Shown in pieces: positions 1-8,257 of a DNA stretch of 64,000 bases. The notes under the pieces are model-generated. The model made no database searches. It was not told the DNA's origin and saw nothing but the letters and a program-made list of their open reading frames with translations. Each line of letters starts with the position of its first letter. Positions within the stretch are counted from its first letter, which is position 1. The stretch is from Erythrobacteraceae bacterium CFH 75059. GTDB lineage: Bacteria; Pseudomonadota; Alphaproteobacteria; Sphingomonadales; Sphingomonadaceae. Location of the stretch: NCBI GenBank assembly GCA_004331795.1, contig SJSR01000001.1:682001-746000 (forward strand). The letters are read 5' to 3'. A program made the translations under genes and the position numbers.

Positions 1-1
1 C

Positions 2-58
2 CGGATCCGCGACGCGGTGACGCGGCGGATCGTGTCCGGCCGGGCAGGAACGCGTTGA
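2..58 (+). CDS. 3' end of an upstream gene, partial
   Basis: An open frame enters from the left edge and stops at TGA 56-58, leaving 18 arginine-rich codons. In related genomes rsfS often follows nadD, so this could be the nadD tail, but the residues themselves do not show it. The frame could also be chance. The 63 bases between this stop and rsfS hold a purine-rich stretch near 101-107 that may serve as the rsfS ribosome binding site. Confidence 0.25.
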   Translation, partial: RIRDAVTRRIVSGRAGTR

Positions 59-121
59 AAGTGCAATGCACCCGCCCCAGCTTCGCTTTCGCCCCCCTGC
101 ACAGGAGAACACACCTTTCCC

Positions 122-553
122 ATGACCCAGCCTCTGCCCCACGCGGCAACCGGCTCCGCTGACATGACGGCCGGCACCCGACCCGGTGACGCAGGGGACG
201 CCGCCGCGCCGCTGTTGCAGCTGGTCCTTGCCAGTCTCGACGACGATCAGGCGCAGGAGGTCGTCACCATTGCCCTGGCCGGCAAGAGCTCGGTGGCGGA
301 CCACATGGTGATCGCTTCGGGCCGGTCGACCCGGCAGGTCGCGGCGATGGCGCAGAAACTGGCCGAACGGATCAAGCAGCACGGTTTCGGTCCCGTCCGC
401 CTCGAAGGGCTGCCGGCGGCGGACTGGGTGCTGCTCGACGCCGGAGACGTGGTCGTGCACCTGTTCCGCCCCGAGGTGCGCAGCTTCTACAATCTGGAGC
501 GCATGTGGTCGCTTGGCGATCCGGCGGCAGCGTCCGGAGCCGGGCAGGCCTGA
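122..553 (+). CDS. rsfS: Ribosome silencing factor RsfS
   Basis: RsfS/Iojap protein of 143 residues. Members bind L14 of the large ribosomal subunit and block subunit joining when nutrients are scarce. The conserved domain spans about residues 30-130, with the family sequences around KSSVADHMVIASG, the glycine-rich GLPAADWVLLD segment and the DVVVHLF...REFYNLE-like end (here RSFYNLERMW). The first 28 residues are a variable, probably disordered extension, and an in-frame ATG at 164 would remove part of it. rlmH follows 60 bp downstream, the usual pairing of the two ribosome-linked genes. Confidence 0.95.
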   Translation: MTQPLPHAATGSADMTAGTRPGDAGDAAAPLLQLVLASLDDDQAQEVVTIALAGKSSVADHMVIASGRSTRQVAAMAQKLAERIKQHGFGPVRLEGLPAADWVLLDAGDVVVHLFRPEVRSFYNLERMWSLGDPAAASGAGQA

Positions 554-613
554 CGAGGGCACCGGCGCCGGCACGGCGTTGCCCTGAGCCCGGCGCTGCG
601 GCACAAGCGCATC

Positions 614-1039
614 ATGCTGCTTCACGTGGTCGCGCGCGGCAAGATCGGCCAGTCGCCCGAGGGGGAACTGGTGGCCCGCTATGCCCGGCGCATTGCTTGG
701 CCGCTCCAGCTGACGGAACTGCCCGATGCGGGCGGGCGGGTGCCGCCATTCGCCGCGACTCCGGCCCGGCTGGTGCTGCTCGACGAGCGGGGCACTGCGC
801 TCGCCTCGACGCAGCTGGCGGGGCACCTCGACCGATGGCGCAGCGACGGCGTGCGCGAGGCGCGCTTCGTCATTGGCGCGGCCGACGGGCACACGCGCAC
901 GGAACGCGAGCAGGCGGACCTGCTGCTCGCGTTCGGTCCGGCGACCTGGCCGCATCTTCTGGCTCGCGCGATGCTCCTCGAACAGCTCTACCGGGCCACG
1001 GCCATTCTTGCCGGCCACCCCTATCACCGGGCGGGCTGA
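614..1039 (+). CDS. rlmH: 23S rRNA (pseudouridine1915-N3)-methyltransferase RlmH
   Basis: SPOUT-family methyltransferase of 141 residues that methylates pseudouridine 1915 in helix 69 of 23S rRNA using SAM. The C-terminal half carries the family core: a glycine in FVIGAADGHT that forms part of the knotted SAM site, then LLAFGPATWPH and LARAMLLEQLYRA, ending in GHPYHR as in most RlmH proteins. The length is slightly short of the usual 150-155. No strong ribosome binding site is seen before the ATG, so translation may depend partly on rsfS upstream. Confidence 0.95.
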   Translation: MLLHVVARGKIGQSPEGELVARYARRIAWPLQLTELPDAGGRVPPFAATPARLVLLDERGTALASTQLAGHLDRWRSDGVREARFVIGAADGHTRTEREQADLLLAFGPATWPHLLARAMLLEQLYRATAILAGHPYHRAG

Positions 1040-1042
1040 GCG

Positions 1043-2317
1043 GTGGGAGGCGCCACTTGGCGACGTCCTGGCGTCATGTTCGGGCTGAGCGCCGCTGCCA
1101 TCGTGAGTGCCCTGCTGGCGGGAAGCACGCCTGACGCGGTTCTTGGCCCGCCACCGGCACGGGAGACGGCAGACCTACGCGGTGCGCTCGAGGCGGCCGA
1201 GCTGGCTGCCGCGGAGGCGCGGCGGCGGCAGGCGGAGCTGGAAAATCGGGCCGAGCAGGCTTCGAGCAGCGGGGAGCGGCTGCACGCCCGGATCGCGGCG
1301 CTCGCAGCCGAGCTGCAACAGGGCGAGGCGCAGGCGCTCTTCGCCGCGGCCCAGCTCGCGCGGGTCGAGAGGCGCATCGCCGGTCTCGAGAACACCCTTG
1401 CCGCAGAGCAGGCGCCTGTCGCCGGGCTGATCGCCGGACTGCAGCAGCTGGCCCGCCGCCCGGCGGTCCTGACGCTCCTGCAACCCGGAGGGCTCGACGA
1501 TGCCGTGCATCTGCGCATCATGCTCGCGCATGCCGCGCCGGTGGTGGAGCAGCGCACCCGCCGGCTGCGGCAACAGCTTCGCGAGCAGCAGGAACTGCAG
1601 GCTGCGCGCCGGCGCGCCATGGCCGACCTGCGCCTGCGTAACGAGGCGATCGCGCGCCTGCAGGCCGCGCTTGGCTCGGCGCTGCAACAGCAACGGGCCC
1701 TTGCCGCAGAGGCGCGGCAGGCGGCCTTCCGCGAGGAGGGTGCGGCACAGGAACTGGCGCGGCAGGCGCGCGACATCGGTGAACTCGTCGCCCGGGCCGA
1801 CGCGCAGGCGGCTCTGGCCGCCCGTCTGGCGGCGCTCCCCGGACCGGTCCTGCGTCCGCAGGCGGGAATCGCGGCGGCACCGGCAATTCCGGTCGTCGCT
1901 GCCACGACAGCGGGACCGGATGCGCCACGGCCGGGTGCGTATGTTCTTGCCGCAGTGGGCGAAGTCGTGGCCGGCTTCGGCGAGATCGGACCGGACGGTG
2001 TGCCGCGCAGCGGTCTGGCGCTCCGCACCCGGCCGGATGCGCTGGTACTCGCCCCGGCGTCCGGCCGGGTGGCCTTCGCCGGTCCGTTTCGCGGGCATGG
2101 CGCCATCGTCATCATCGACCACGGCGACGGGCGCACGAGCCTTCTCACCGGCCTCGGCCCGCTCGACGTGCGCGCGGGACAGAGCGTGGCGGCGGGCGAT
2201 CCGGTCGGCCGCGCGGCCGGCCAGTCCATGCCCCTCGGCATCGAGCTGCGCCAGGGCGGACGGCCCGTCGATCCGCTGGCTGCCGCGGCGGCTGGACGCC
2301 GTGTGTCGCCCCGATGA
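1043..2317 (+). CDS. EnvC-like murein hydrolase activator (degenerate M23/LytM)
   Basis: Exported coiled-coil protein of 424 residues with a C-terminal LytM-fold domain. A hydrophobic segment near residues 13-27 looks like a signal sequence. About residues 45-265 are rich in Ala, Arg, Gln and Glu with coiled-coil character. The end (about 305-415) matches M23 domains, including ASGRVAFAGPFRGHG and IVIIDHGDGRTSL. The HxxxD and HxH zinc ligands of active M23 peptidases are absent, as in EnvC and NlpD activators, so it probably activates an amidase rather than cutting peptidoglycan. The start is GTG 1043; ATG 1076 is an alternative just before the hydrophobic segment. The ctpA gene follows, a common pairing. 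Confidence 0.85.
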   Translation: MGGATWRRPGVMFGLSAAAIVSALLAGSTPDAVLGPPPARETADLRGALEAAELAAAEARRRQAELENRAEQASSSGERLHARIAALAAELQQGEAQALFAAAQLARVERRIAGLENTLAAEQAPVAGLIAGLQQLARRPAVLTLLQPGGLDDAVHLRIMLAHAAPVVEQRTRRLRQQLREQQELQAARRRAMADLRLRNEAIARLQAALGSALQQQRALAAEARQAAFREEGAAQELARQARDIGELVARADAQAALAARLAALPGPVLRPQAGIAAAPAIPVVAATTAGPDAPRPGAYVLAAVGEVVAGFGEIGPDGVPRSGLALRTRPDALVLAPASGRVAFAGPFRGHGAIVIIDHGDGRTSLLTGLGPLDVRAGQSVAAGDPVGRAAGQSMPLGIELRQGGRPVDPLAAAAAGRRVSPR

Positions 2318-2385
2318 GCCGTCAAGCTGGCGTTCAGGCCGTCCGATCCCTATAGTTCCGGTTCAGTACAGGAACCGGCACCCGC

Positions 2386-3720
2386 ATGAAGATCCGTGAC
2401 ATCGTCCGAACGGCACCGCTCGCGCTGGCGGTGGCGCTCCTGCCCGCGACGACGGCGGCGCTGGCCTCGGTTGATGCGCGCGCTGCGCCGGAGTTCGGCA
2501 AGCTGTTCGCCGCCTTCGAGCGGATCAAGGCCAGCTATGTCGACCAGGTGGACGACGAGACGCTGATCCGCGGGGCGATCAACGGCATGCTCGCGGCGCT
2601 CGACCCGCATTCGGCCTATCTCGACGGCTCGGACCTGCAGCGGCTCGAGACGATGATCGACGGCAATTACTCCGGTCTCGGGCTGTCGGTTGTCCAGGAG
2701 GACGGCGCCGTCAAGGTCATCTCCCCCTTCCGCGGCAGCCCGGCGGAGCAGGCCGGCATCAAGGCTGGCGACTACATCACCCACCTGGACGGCCGGCTCA
2801 TCTATGGCGGCGATCTCGACGAGGCCGTCCAGCAGATGCGCGGTCCGGCCGGCACCAGCATCCGCCTGACCATCTTCCGTCCGGGACGAGAGGAGCCGTT
2901 CGAGGTCAGCGTCACCCGCGGGGTCATCGATCTGGAGCCCGTGACCGGGTCTCTGGCGGCCGGCGGGATCGCGGTGATCACGGTGAACGAGTTCTCGCGC
3001 GATGTCGGGGCGGACGTGCTTGCCACCTGGCGCTCGCTTCAGCAGGAGGCCGGCGGACGGATCGCCGGGCTGGTGCTTGACCTTCGCTCCAATCCGGGTG
3101 GCTCCCTCGACGAAGCGGTGGCCATGACCGACCTGTTCCTCGAGCGTGGGCAGATCGTGTCGCAGCGGGGGCGGGCGCGGGGGGAAAGCATCTCCTATGA
3201 CGCCGAAACGGTGTTCCGCGGACAGATCGCCGCCGGCGTGCCGATGATCGTGCTCATCGACGCGGGGTCCGCGTCGGCGTCGGAGATCGTCGCCGGCGCG
3301 CTGAAGGATCATCGCCGGGCGGTCGTGATGGGGCAGCGCAGCTTCGGCAAGGGCAGCGTGCAGACGCTCCTTCCGCTGGGCCGGGATGCCGCGCTCAAGC
3401 TCACCACGGCGCGCTATTACACCCCCTCCGGCCACTCCGTGCAGGAGGGCGGCATCAAGCCCGACATTGCCGTGCCGCAGCTCAGCGACCCCGACCTTGC
3501 CGCGCGGATGAAGTATGCCGTGCGCGAGTCGGATCTGCGCGGCCACCTCATCAACGAGCTTGGCATCAAGGACGATGCGCTCGAGCAGGACCAGCGCAGC
3601 GACCCCCGGTTTCAGCAGACCGCGGAGGAGCTGAAGGCGCAGGGGATCGACGACTTCCAGCTGCACTACGCCTTGCAGACGCTGCGGCGCGGCGCCGCCG
3701 CGCTGGCGGCGCGCAACTGA
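2386..3720 (+). CDS. ctpA: S41 family C-terminal processing peptidase
   Basis: Periplasmic carboxyl-terminal processing protease of 444 residues. A signal peptide covers about residues 1-35, a PDZ domain about 90-175 and the S41 catalytic domain about 180-370. The catalytic pair is visible: Ser297 in GSASASEI and Lys322 in SFGKGSVQ, with the 25-residue spacing typical of the family. Members trim or degrade periplasmic proteins, often cell-wall enzymes and their regulators, which fits the EnvC-like gene 68 bp upstream. The tail after residue 380 is charged and poorly conserved. Confidence 0.95.
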   Translation: MKIRDIVRTAPLALAVALLPATTAALASVDARAAPEFGKLFAAFERIKASYVDQVDDETLIRGAINGMLAALDPHSAYLDGSDLQRLETMIDGNYSGLGLSVVQEDGAVKVISPFRGSPAEQAGIKAGDYITHLDGRLIYGGDLDEAVQQMRGPAGTSIRLTIFRPGREEPFEVSVTRGVIDLEPVTGSLAAGGIAVITVNEFSRDVGADVLATWRSLQQEAGGRIAGLVLDLRSNPGGSLDEAVAMTDLFLERGQIVSQRGRARGESISYDAETVFRGQIAAGVPMIVLIDAGSASASEIVAGALKDHRRAVVMGQRSFGKGSVQTLLPLGRDAALKLTTARYYTPSGHSVQEGGIKPDIAVPQLSDPDLAARMKYAVRESDLRGHLINELGIKDDALEQDQRSDPRFQQTAEELKAQGIDDFQLHYALQTLRRGAAALAARN

Positions 3721-3726
3721 CCGCCC

Positions 3727-4242
3727 GTGCTTCAGCGGCGAGCCGACACGACGCTGATCGCCGGGCCGGCGGCCGGTCTGCGTACGGCGCAGGCGCTGGC
3801 CCTGCTGGTGCCGGGCGGGTTGCTCCTCGGCGCCTATGTCGCGGAGCTGGGCTTCGGCCTGTTCCCCTGCGAGATGTGCTGGTGGCAGCGCTATCCGCAT
3901 TTTGCGGCGCTGGCCTTTGGCCTTGTCGCAGGCGTCGCCCGGCCGGCGCGGCTGTGGCTGCTGCTGGCGGCCGCCGCCATGGCCGTGTCCGGGGCCATCG
4001 GAGCCTTTCACGCCGGCGTCGAGTATGGCTGGTGGCCGGGCATCACCGGCTGCACCCGGGCGGTAACCGGCGGCGGTGGCGACGCGCTCAGCGCAGTGCT
4101 GAACGCGCCGCTCGTGCGCTGCGACCGGGCGCCGTGGACGCTGCTGGGTGTCTCGCTGGCCGGGTGGAATTTCCTGCTGTCGCTTGGCGGAGCGGCGGCG
4201 ATCCTGTTGCTGCTGGGGAGAACGCGTCATGGCGGTGCCTGA
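3727..4242 (+). CDS. DsbB-like disulfide bond formation protein
   Basis: Inner-membrane protein of 171 residues with four predicted transmembrane segments. Cys48-x-x-Cys51 (FPCEMCWW) after the first segment matches the quinone-proximal redox pair of DsbB. A second cysteine pair lies in the second periplasmic loop, one in ITGCTRA and one in LVRCDRAP, as expected for electron relay from DsbA to ubiquinone. The start is GTG 3727, 6 bp after ctpA. It overlaps coq7 by 14 bases; pairing a quinone-reducing DsbB with a quinone-biosynthesis enzyme is common in sphingomonads. Confidence 0.9.
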   Translation: MLQRRADTTLIAGPAAGLRTAQALALLVPGGLLLGAYVAELGFGLFPCEMCWWQRYPHFAALAFGLVAGVARPARLWLLLAAAAMAVSGAIGAFHAGVEYGWWPGITGCTRAVTGGGGDALSAVLNAPLVRCDRAPWTLLGVSLAGWNFLLSLGGAAAILLLLGRTRHGGA

Positions 4243-4750
4243 CACGGAGCGGATGATCCGCGTCGACCAGGCCGGAGAGTTCGGCGCCACCCGCATCTAT
4301 GCGGGACAGCTCGCCGTGATGGGCGACCGTGCGCCGCATTCGGCCGAGATCCGGCACATGGCGGAACAGGAGGCGGAGCACCGGGCCCTGTTCGACGCGC
4401 TCATGGCGCGCCGCGGCGTGCGTCCCACCCTGATGCACCCGGTGTGGTCGGCGGCCGGGTACGCCCTGGGTGCGGCGACGGCGCTCCTCGGTCCGGAGGC
4501 GGCGATGGCCTGCACCGCGGCGGTGGAGGAGGAGATCGAACGGCATTATTCCGACCAGCTGGAGCAGCTGCAGGCCGACGGCAGCGACCCGGAACTTGCC
4601 GCCCTCATCGAGCGGTTCCGCGACGAGGAGCGCGAGCACCGGGAGACGGCGCTGGCGTCGGGCGCCGAACGCGCGCCGGCCTATCCGGTCCTCTCCTGGG
4701 CGATCCGTCTGGGCTGCCGGGCCGCCATCCGCATCTCCGAACGGATCTGA
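4229..4750 (+). CDS. coq7: Demethoxyubiquinone hydroxylase (COQ7)
   Basis: Carboxylate-bridged di-iron hydroxylase of 173 residues that adds the C6 hydroxyl in late ubiquinone biosynthesis at the membrane. The ligand pattern is visible: an N-terminal Glu in DQAGEFGA, ExxH in EQEAEHR, a second Glu within AVEEEIERHY and a final ExxH in DEEREHRE. ATG 4229 is chosen because a GGGGAGA ribosome binding site lies about 8 bases upstream and the protein then begins like other COQ7 proteins. The start sits inside the 3' end of the DsbB-like gene, indicating coupled translation. Confidence 0.93.
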   Translation: MAVPDTERMIRVDQAGEFGATRIYAGQLAVMGDRAPHSAEIRHMAEQEAEHRALFDALMARRGVRPTLMHPVWSAAGYALGAATALLGPEAAMACTAAVEEEIERHYSDQLEQLQADGSDPELAALIERFRDEEREHRETALASGAERAPAYPVLSWAIRLGCRAAIRISERI

Positions 4751-4862
4751 GCCGGGAACCGGTGGCGGCCGCCAAGCGCTGAAAAGAACGACTTCAGGAC
4801 CGGTTCAGCGCCGAGCGCGCTGATGGTGCCGGGACGACGAACGGCAGATCGAGCGAGGCGAA

Positions 4863-5414
4863 ATGACGATGCGAAAACTGGCGCTGGCCTTCTTTCTTCT
4901 GCCGGTGGCGGGCGCGGCCCAGGCGCAGGACGCCAACACGGCGGTCAACATCGTCTACATCACCGAGGACGAGCAGTGCCCGCCCTCGACCGAAGAGGTC
5001 ATCACCGTCTGCGGGCTGCTCGAGGAGCAGTTCCGCATCCCCAGCGCGCTTCGTCAGCCCGGCGGCCCCGCCAATCGCGCCTGGACGGACCGTGTGCGGG
5101 AACTGCGCACCGTGGGCGAATCGGGGACGCTGTCATGCTCGCCGGCCGGTGCGGGCGGGTTCACGGGGTGCACGCAGGAACTGATTGCGGCGGCCTACCG
5201 CGACCGGCAGAATGCGCCGGCGCGCCGTTTCGGACAGATCATCGAGGCCGCCCGCGCCGATCGTCTCGCGACCATCGACGAGGCTGCCGCGGCCGAGCAG
5301 GCGCGCGTTGAGCAGATCGAGCGCGAGTACGAGGCGCGACTCGCGCGCGAGCGCGGGGAAGACCCGGTGACGCAGGATCAGCCGCCGGCGGAGCCTCTCC
5401 CGGCCCCGCGCTGA
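4863..5414 (+). CDS. Exported hypothetical protein
   Basis: Protein of 183 residues with a signal peptide cleaved after about residue 22 (ending AQAQ). The mature part begins with a short segment resembling exported sphingomonad hypotheticals (VNIVYITEDEQCPPS, then EVITVCG). It contains four cysteines, probably two disulfides, and ends in a charged Ala/Arg/Glu helix (about 120-160) and a Pro-rich tail. No catalytic motif is visible. It stands alone, 112 bp after coq7 and 78 bp before wecB, so it may have its own promoter. Function unknown. Confidence 0.8.
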   Translation: MTMRKLALAFFLLPVAGAAQAQDANTAVNIVYITEDEQCPPSTEEVITVCGLLEEQFRIPSALRQPGGPANRAWTDRVRELRTVGESGTLSCSPAGAGGFTGCTQELIAAAYRDRQNAPARRFGQIIEAARADRLATIDEAAAAEQARVEQIEREYEARLARERGEDPVTQDQPPAEPLPAPR

Positions 5415-5492
5415 CGCGACGCGCTCCGCTTCCGGCTTCGGAGTGGAGCAGGTGGTAAGGGCACGCTAACGCCTTGTCTCCTAAGCGGAGGC

Positions 5493-6614
5493 ATGGCTTC
5501 CAGACGCACAATCCTGACCGTGTTCGGCACGAGGCCCGAGGCGATCAAGTTGTTCCCGCTCGTTCACGCGCTGCGGGGTGACGCGCGGTTCACGCCGCGC
5601 GTGTGCGTCTCGGGACAGCATCGAGCGATGCTGGATCCGGTGCTGGACTTCGCGGGCATCAGGCCCGACCACGATCTGGCGGTGATGCGCGACGGGCAGG
5701 GTCTCGACCGGCTGTTCTGTTCCGTTCTGGCCGGAGTGGGTGCGCTCCTCGATCGTGAGCGGCCCGACAGTGTCGTCGTGCAGGGCGACACCACGACCGC
5801 GCTTGCCGGCGCGCTTGCCGCCTTCCACAGGAAGATTCCGGTGGTGCATGTCGAAGCGGGTCTGCGCAGCGACGATCTCGGCCACCCGTGGCCCGAGGAG
5901 GGCAACCGCAAGGCGATCACCGCGCTCGCGGCCGTCCACTGCGCGCCGACGACCGGCGCCGCAGAGACGCTGCGCCGGGAGAACGTGCCCGCCGGTCAGA
6001 TCCATGTCACCGGCAACACGGGCATCGACGCGCTGCTCTGGACGCTCGACAGGCTTGCCGAGGGCGCCGATGTGAGCAGCGCCACCCGCAGCGTTCTGGA
6101 CAGGCGCGAGGGGCGCCACACCCTGCTCGTCACCGCGCATCGGCGTGAGGCGCTAGGCGACGGACTGCACGGGATCGTCGAGGCGGTCGCCGCCCTGGCG
6201 GATCGGCCCGACGTGACCGTCATCTGGCCGGTGCATCTCAACCCGGCCGTCCGGGCGGTGGTCCACCATCGTCTGGGCGCTCATCGACGTGTTCACCTGC
6301 TCGACCCGCTGTCCTACCCTGACATGGCTGCGGTCATGCGGGCCTCGACGCTGCTGCTCACCGACAGCGGCGGGCTGCAGGAGGAGGCGCCGGCGCTCGG
6401 ACTTCCGGTGCTGGTTCTGCGGGACACGACGGAGCGACCGGAGGCGGTCGCCGCCGGAACGGCGCAACTTGTTGGAACCCGGAGCGCGCCTATCGTCGCC
6501 GCCGCCTCCCGGCTGCTCGACGATGCGGGTGCATACCGCCGCATGGCCCGGGCGCACAGCCCGTTCGGCGACGGACGCGCCAGTCAGCGCATCGCCGACC
6601 TGCTCGCCGCCTGA
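5493..6614 (+). CDS. wecB: Non-hydrolysing UDP-GlcNAc 2-epimerase
   Basis: Enzyme of 373 residues with a GT-B-like fold that interconverts UDP-GlcNAc and UDP-ManNAc, a donor for surface polysaccharides. Family marks: [10 protein letters not shown] at the N terminus, [10 protein letters not shown] and VEAGLRSDD in the middle, then VTAHRRE, and [11 protein letters not shown] with [10 protein letters not shown] near the C terminus. A GCGGAG ribosome binding site precedes ATG 5493. It runs toward the UXS gene and overlaps its 3' end by 31 bp. It is the first gene of the polysaccharide locus extending to 13.9 kb. Confidence 0.93.
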   Translation: MASRRTILTVFGTRPEAIKLFPLVHALRGDARFTPRVCVSGQHRAMLDPVLDFAGIRPDHDLAVMRDGQGLDRLFCSVLAGVGALLDRERPDSVVVQGDTTTALAGALAAFHRKIPVVHVEAGLRSDDLGHPWPEEGNRKAITALAAVHCAPTTGAAETLRRENVPAGQIHVTGNTGIDALLWTLDRLAEGADVSSATRSVLDRREGRHTLLVTAHRREALGDGLHGIVEAVAALADRPDVTVIWPVHLNPAVRAVVHHRLGAHRRVHLLDPLSYPDMAAVMRASTLLLTDSGGLQEEAPALGLPVLVLRDTTERPEAVAAGTAQLVGTRSAPIVAAASRLLDDAGAYRRMARAHSPFGDGRASQRIADLLAA

Positions 6615-7567
6615 TCGATCACGTCGCGGAAATAGGCGATGGTGCGGTCAAGGCCCTCGTCCAGCTGAATGCGCGGTTCCCAGCCCAGCCGCTCGCGCGC
6701 CAGCGAGATGTCGGGCTGCCGCTGCATCGGGTCGTCCTGCGGCAGGGGCAGTTTTACCAGCCGCGAGCGCCCGCCGACCTTCGCCAGCACCCGTTCGGCC
6801 AGTTCGCGGATGGTGAATTCATTCGGGTTGCCGAGGTTGACCGGCCCGTGCACATCGGGACCGGCATCCATCAAGGCGAGAAAGCCGTCGACGAGATCAT
6901 CGACATAGCAGAACGATCGTGTCTGCTGTCCGTCGCCGTAGATTGTGATGTCCTCGCCGCGCAGCGCCTGAACGATGAAGTTCGACACCACCCGGCCGTC
7001 CCGCTCGTTCATGCGCGGCCCGTAGGTGTTGAAGATCCGGGCCACCTTGATGTCGAGGCCATGCTGGCGGTGGTAGTCGAAGAACAGCGTCTCGGCGCAG
7101 CGCTTCCCCTCGTCATAGCAGGACCGGATCCCGACGGGATTGACGTTGCCCCAGTAGCTTTCGGGCTGCGGGTGGACGAAGGGATCACCATAGACCTCGC
7201 TCGTCGAGGCCTGGAAAATCGGACATTTCAGCCGTTTCGCCAGCCCCAGAAGGTTGATGGCGCCGATGACGCTGGTCTTCGTCGTGGCCACCGGGTCGTG
7301 CTGGTAGTGGACCGGCGAGGCCGGGCAGGCGAGGTTCCAGACCTCGTCCACCTCCACATGCAGCGGCTGGCACACGTCGTGGCGGATGAATTCCACCCGC
7401 GGATCACCGCGCAGATGGTCAAGGTTCCGCTTGCTGCCGGTGAACAGGTTGTCGACGCAGATGACGTCCCGCCCTCGATCGAGCAGGCGGTCGATCAGAT
7501 GCGAACCGAGAAACCCGGCGCCGCCGGTGACCAGCGCGCGCCGCCCGTGGTGAAGATGCTGTGGCAG
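6584..7567 (-). CDS. UDP-glucuronate decarboxylase (UXS-type SDR), apparent CTG start
   Basis: Extended SDR enzyme of 327 residues, most similar in motifs to UDP-glucuronic acid decarboxylase, which makes UDP-xylose. The NAD site GGAGFLGSH lies near residues 15-23 and the catalytic Tyr-x-x-x-Lys (YDEGK) near 151-155. Also visible are [19 protein letters not shown] and [10 protein letters not shown]. The first ATG/GTG/TTG codon in frame is GTG 7396, which would delete the whole NAD site. CTG 7567 restores the normal N terminus and lies 8 bases after AAGGGGAG, so I take it as the start. The exact epimerase subfamily is inferred. Confidence 0.85.
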   Translation of the reverse strand: MPQHLHHGRRALVTGGAGFLGSHLIDRLLDRGRDVICVDNLFTGSKRNLDHLRGDPRVEFIRHDVCQPLHVEVDEVWNLACPASPVHYQHDPVATTKTSVIGAINLLGLAKRLKCPIFQASTSEVYGDPFVHPQPESYWGNVNPVGIRSCYDEGKRCAETLFFDYHRQHGLDIKVARIFNTYGPRMNERDGRVVSNFIVQALRGEDITIYGDGQQTRSFCYVDDLVDGFLALMDAGPDVHGPVNLGNPNEFTIRELAERVLAKVGGRSRLVKLPLPQDDPMQRQPDISLARERLGWEPRIQLDEGLDRTIAYFRDVIDQAASRSAMR

Positions 7568-7834
7568 GGTTCCTGCTCCCCTTGCGAAGTGGGTCCGGGC
7601 GCAAACACGCGGCGGTCGCGGCGCTCCTTATCGCACGCACCGGCGGCGGCAACCGCTTTTGCGCGCAGCGTCTCGAAGTTGTGCAACGATGCGGTCGCCC
7701 CTGCGGCTGCGGCCGGAAGAGGACGTCGCGCCAAGGTATACCGGGGTGGCCCGGGCGTGCTCACCTTGCCCGACATCGTGAGCCGACGCGCGATGAGAGC
7801 GGCAGCCAGTTGCCGCCGACCGCGGCCGGTCCCG
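7568..7834. other. 267-bp gap inside the polysaccharide locus
   Basis: This gap separates the 140-residue exported protein from the UXS gene. It holds the AAGGGGAG ribosome binding site for the CTG start (about 7576-7583). A minus-strand open frame crosses it but has no recognisable protein and no ribosome binding site, so I do not call it. No convincing promoter or terminator was seen. Confidence 0.5.
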
Positions 7835-8257
7835 CTACCGGAACGGCTCTGCGATCGCGCCTGTTTCGTCGGAGTCGAGCGCTTCGTCCGCAGGCGCGCT
7901 GCCGAAGAGGACGGCTTCGGCCTGCCGGCGCCGCGCCGCGAGGAACTCCTGCTCCAGCGCCGTGTCGCGATCGACGCGCGTGCGCAGACGGCTGCGCAGC
8001 CGCGTCGGAAGCCGGGTGTCGCTGCGCAGCAGGTTTTCGCCGGTCTGCGAGCGGCCGCGCTCCTCGATGCGCTGTCCGACATCCCCGACACCCGTGCTCG
8101 CGGTCCGGCCGGCGGCGTCGGCCGTCTGCTGCTGGGCCTGGCCGGGCGGGGGCAGGGTGCCCGGGACGATCAGCTGCGCTGCCGCCGGTGTTCCCCACAG
8201 AAGCGCGGCAGCGGCCAAGGGCGCGCGGATGCGGGCAAGGGCTGGAGCGGCGCTCAC
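7835..8257 (-). CDS. Small exported hypothetical of the polysaccharide locus
   Basis: Protein of 140 residues starting at GTG 8257, which overlaps the stop of the upstream gene as GTGA, so translation is probably coupled. A signal peptide ends near residue 28 (TPAAAQ). The mature protein is Pro/Gln/Thr-rich, then strongly charged (Arg, Asp, Glu), with no membrane segment and no cysteine. No family is recognised. Its place between a Wzc/Wza export pair and a nucleotide-sugar enzyme suggests an envelope role in polysaccharide assembly, but that rests on context only. Confidence 0.75.
   Translation of the reverse strand: MSAAPALARIRAPLAAAALLWGTPAAAQLIVPGTLPPPGQAQQQTADAAGRTASTGVGDVGQRIEERGRSQTGENLLRSDTRLPTRLRSRLRTRVDRDTALEQEFLAARRRQAEAVLFGSAPADEALDSDETGAIAEPFR

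Noticed and set aside
2350-4296. A 648-codon minus-strand open frame opposite ctpA and the DsbB-like gene
   Set aside because: No domain or ribosome binding site; the plus-strand genes have intact catalytic motifs.
4755-4780. GGAAC-N17-CGCT before the exported hypothetical at 4863
   Set aside because: The -10 element does not match the EcfG CGTT consensus and lies more than 80 bp from the ATG.
5478-5490. CTCC-TAAGC-GGAG hairpin at the wecB ribosome binding site
   Set aside because: The stem is only four pairs, expected by chance around any purine-rich binding site.
7600-7790. A minus-strand reading frame in the gap before the UXS gene
   Set aside because: No conserved protein and no ribosome binding site; it runs into the UXS gene in the wrong frame.
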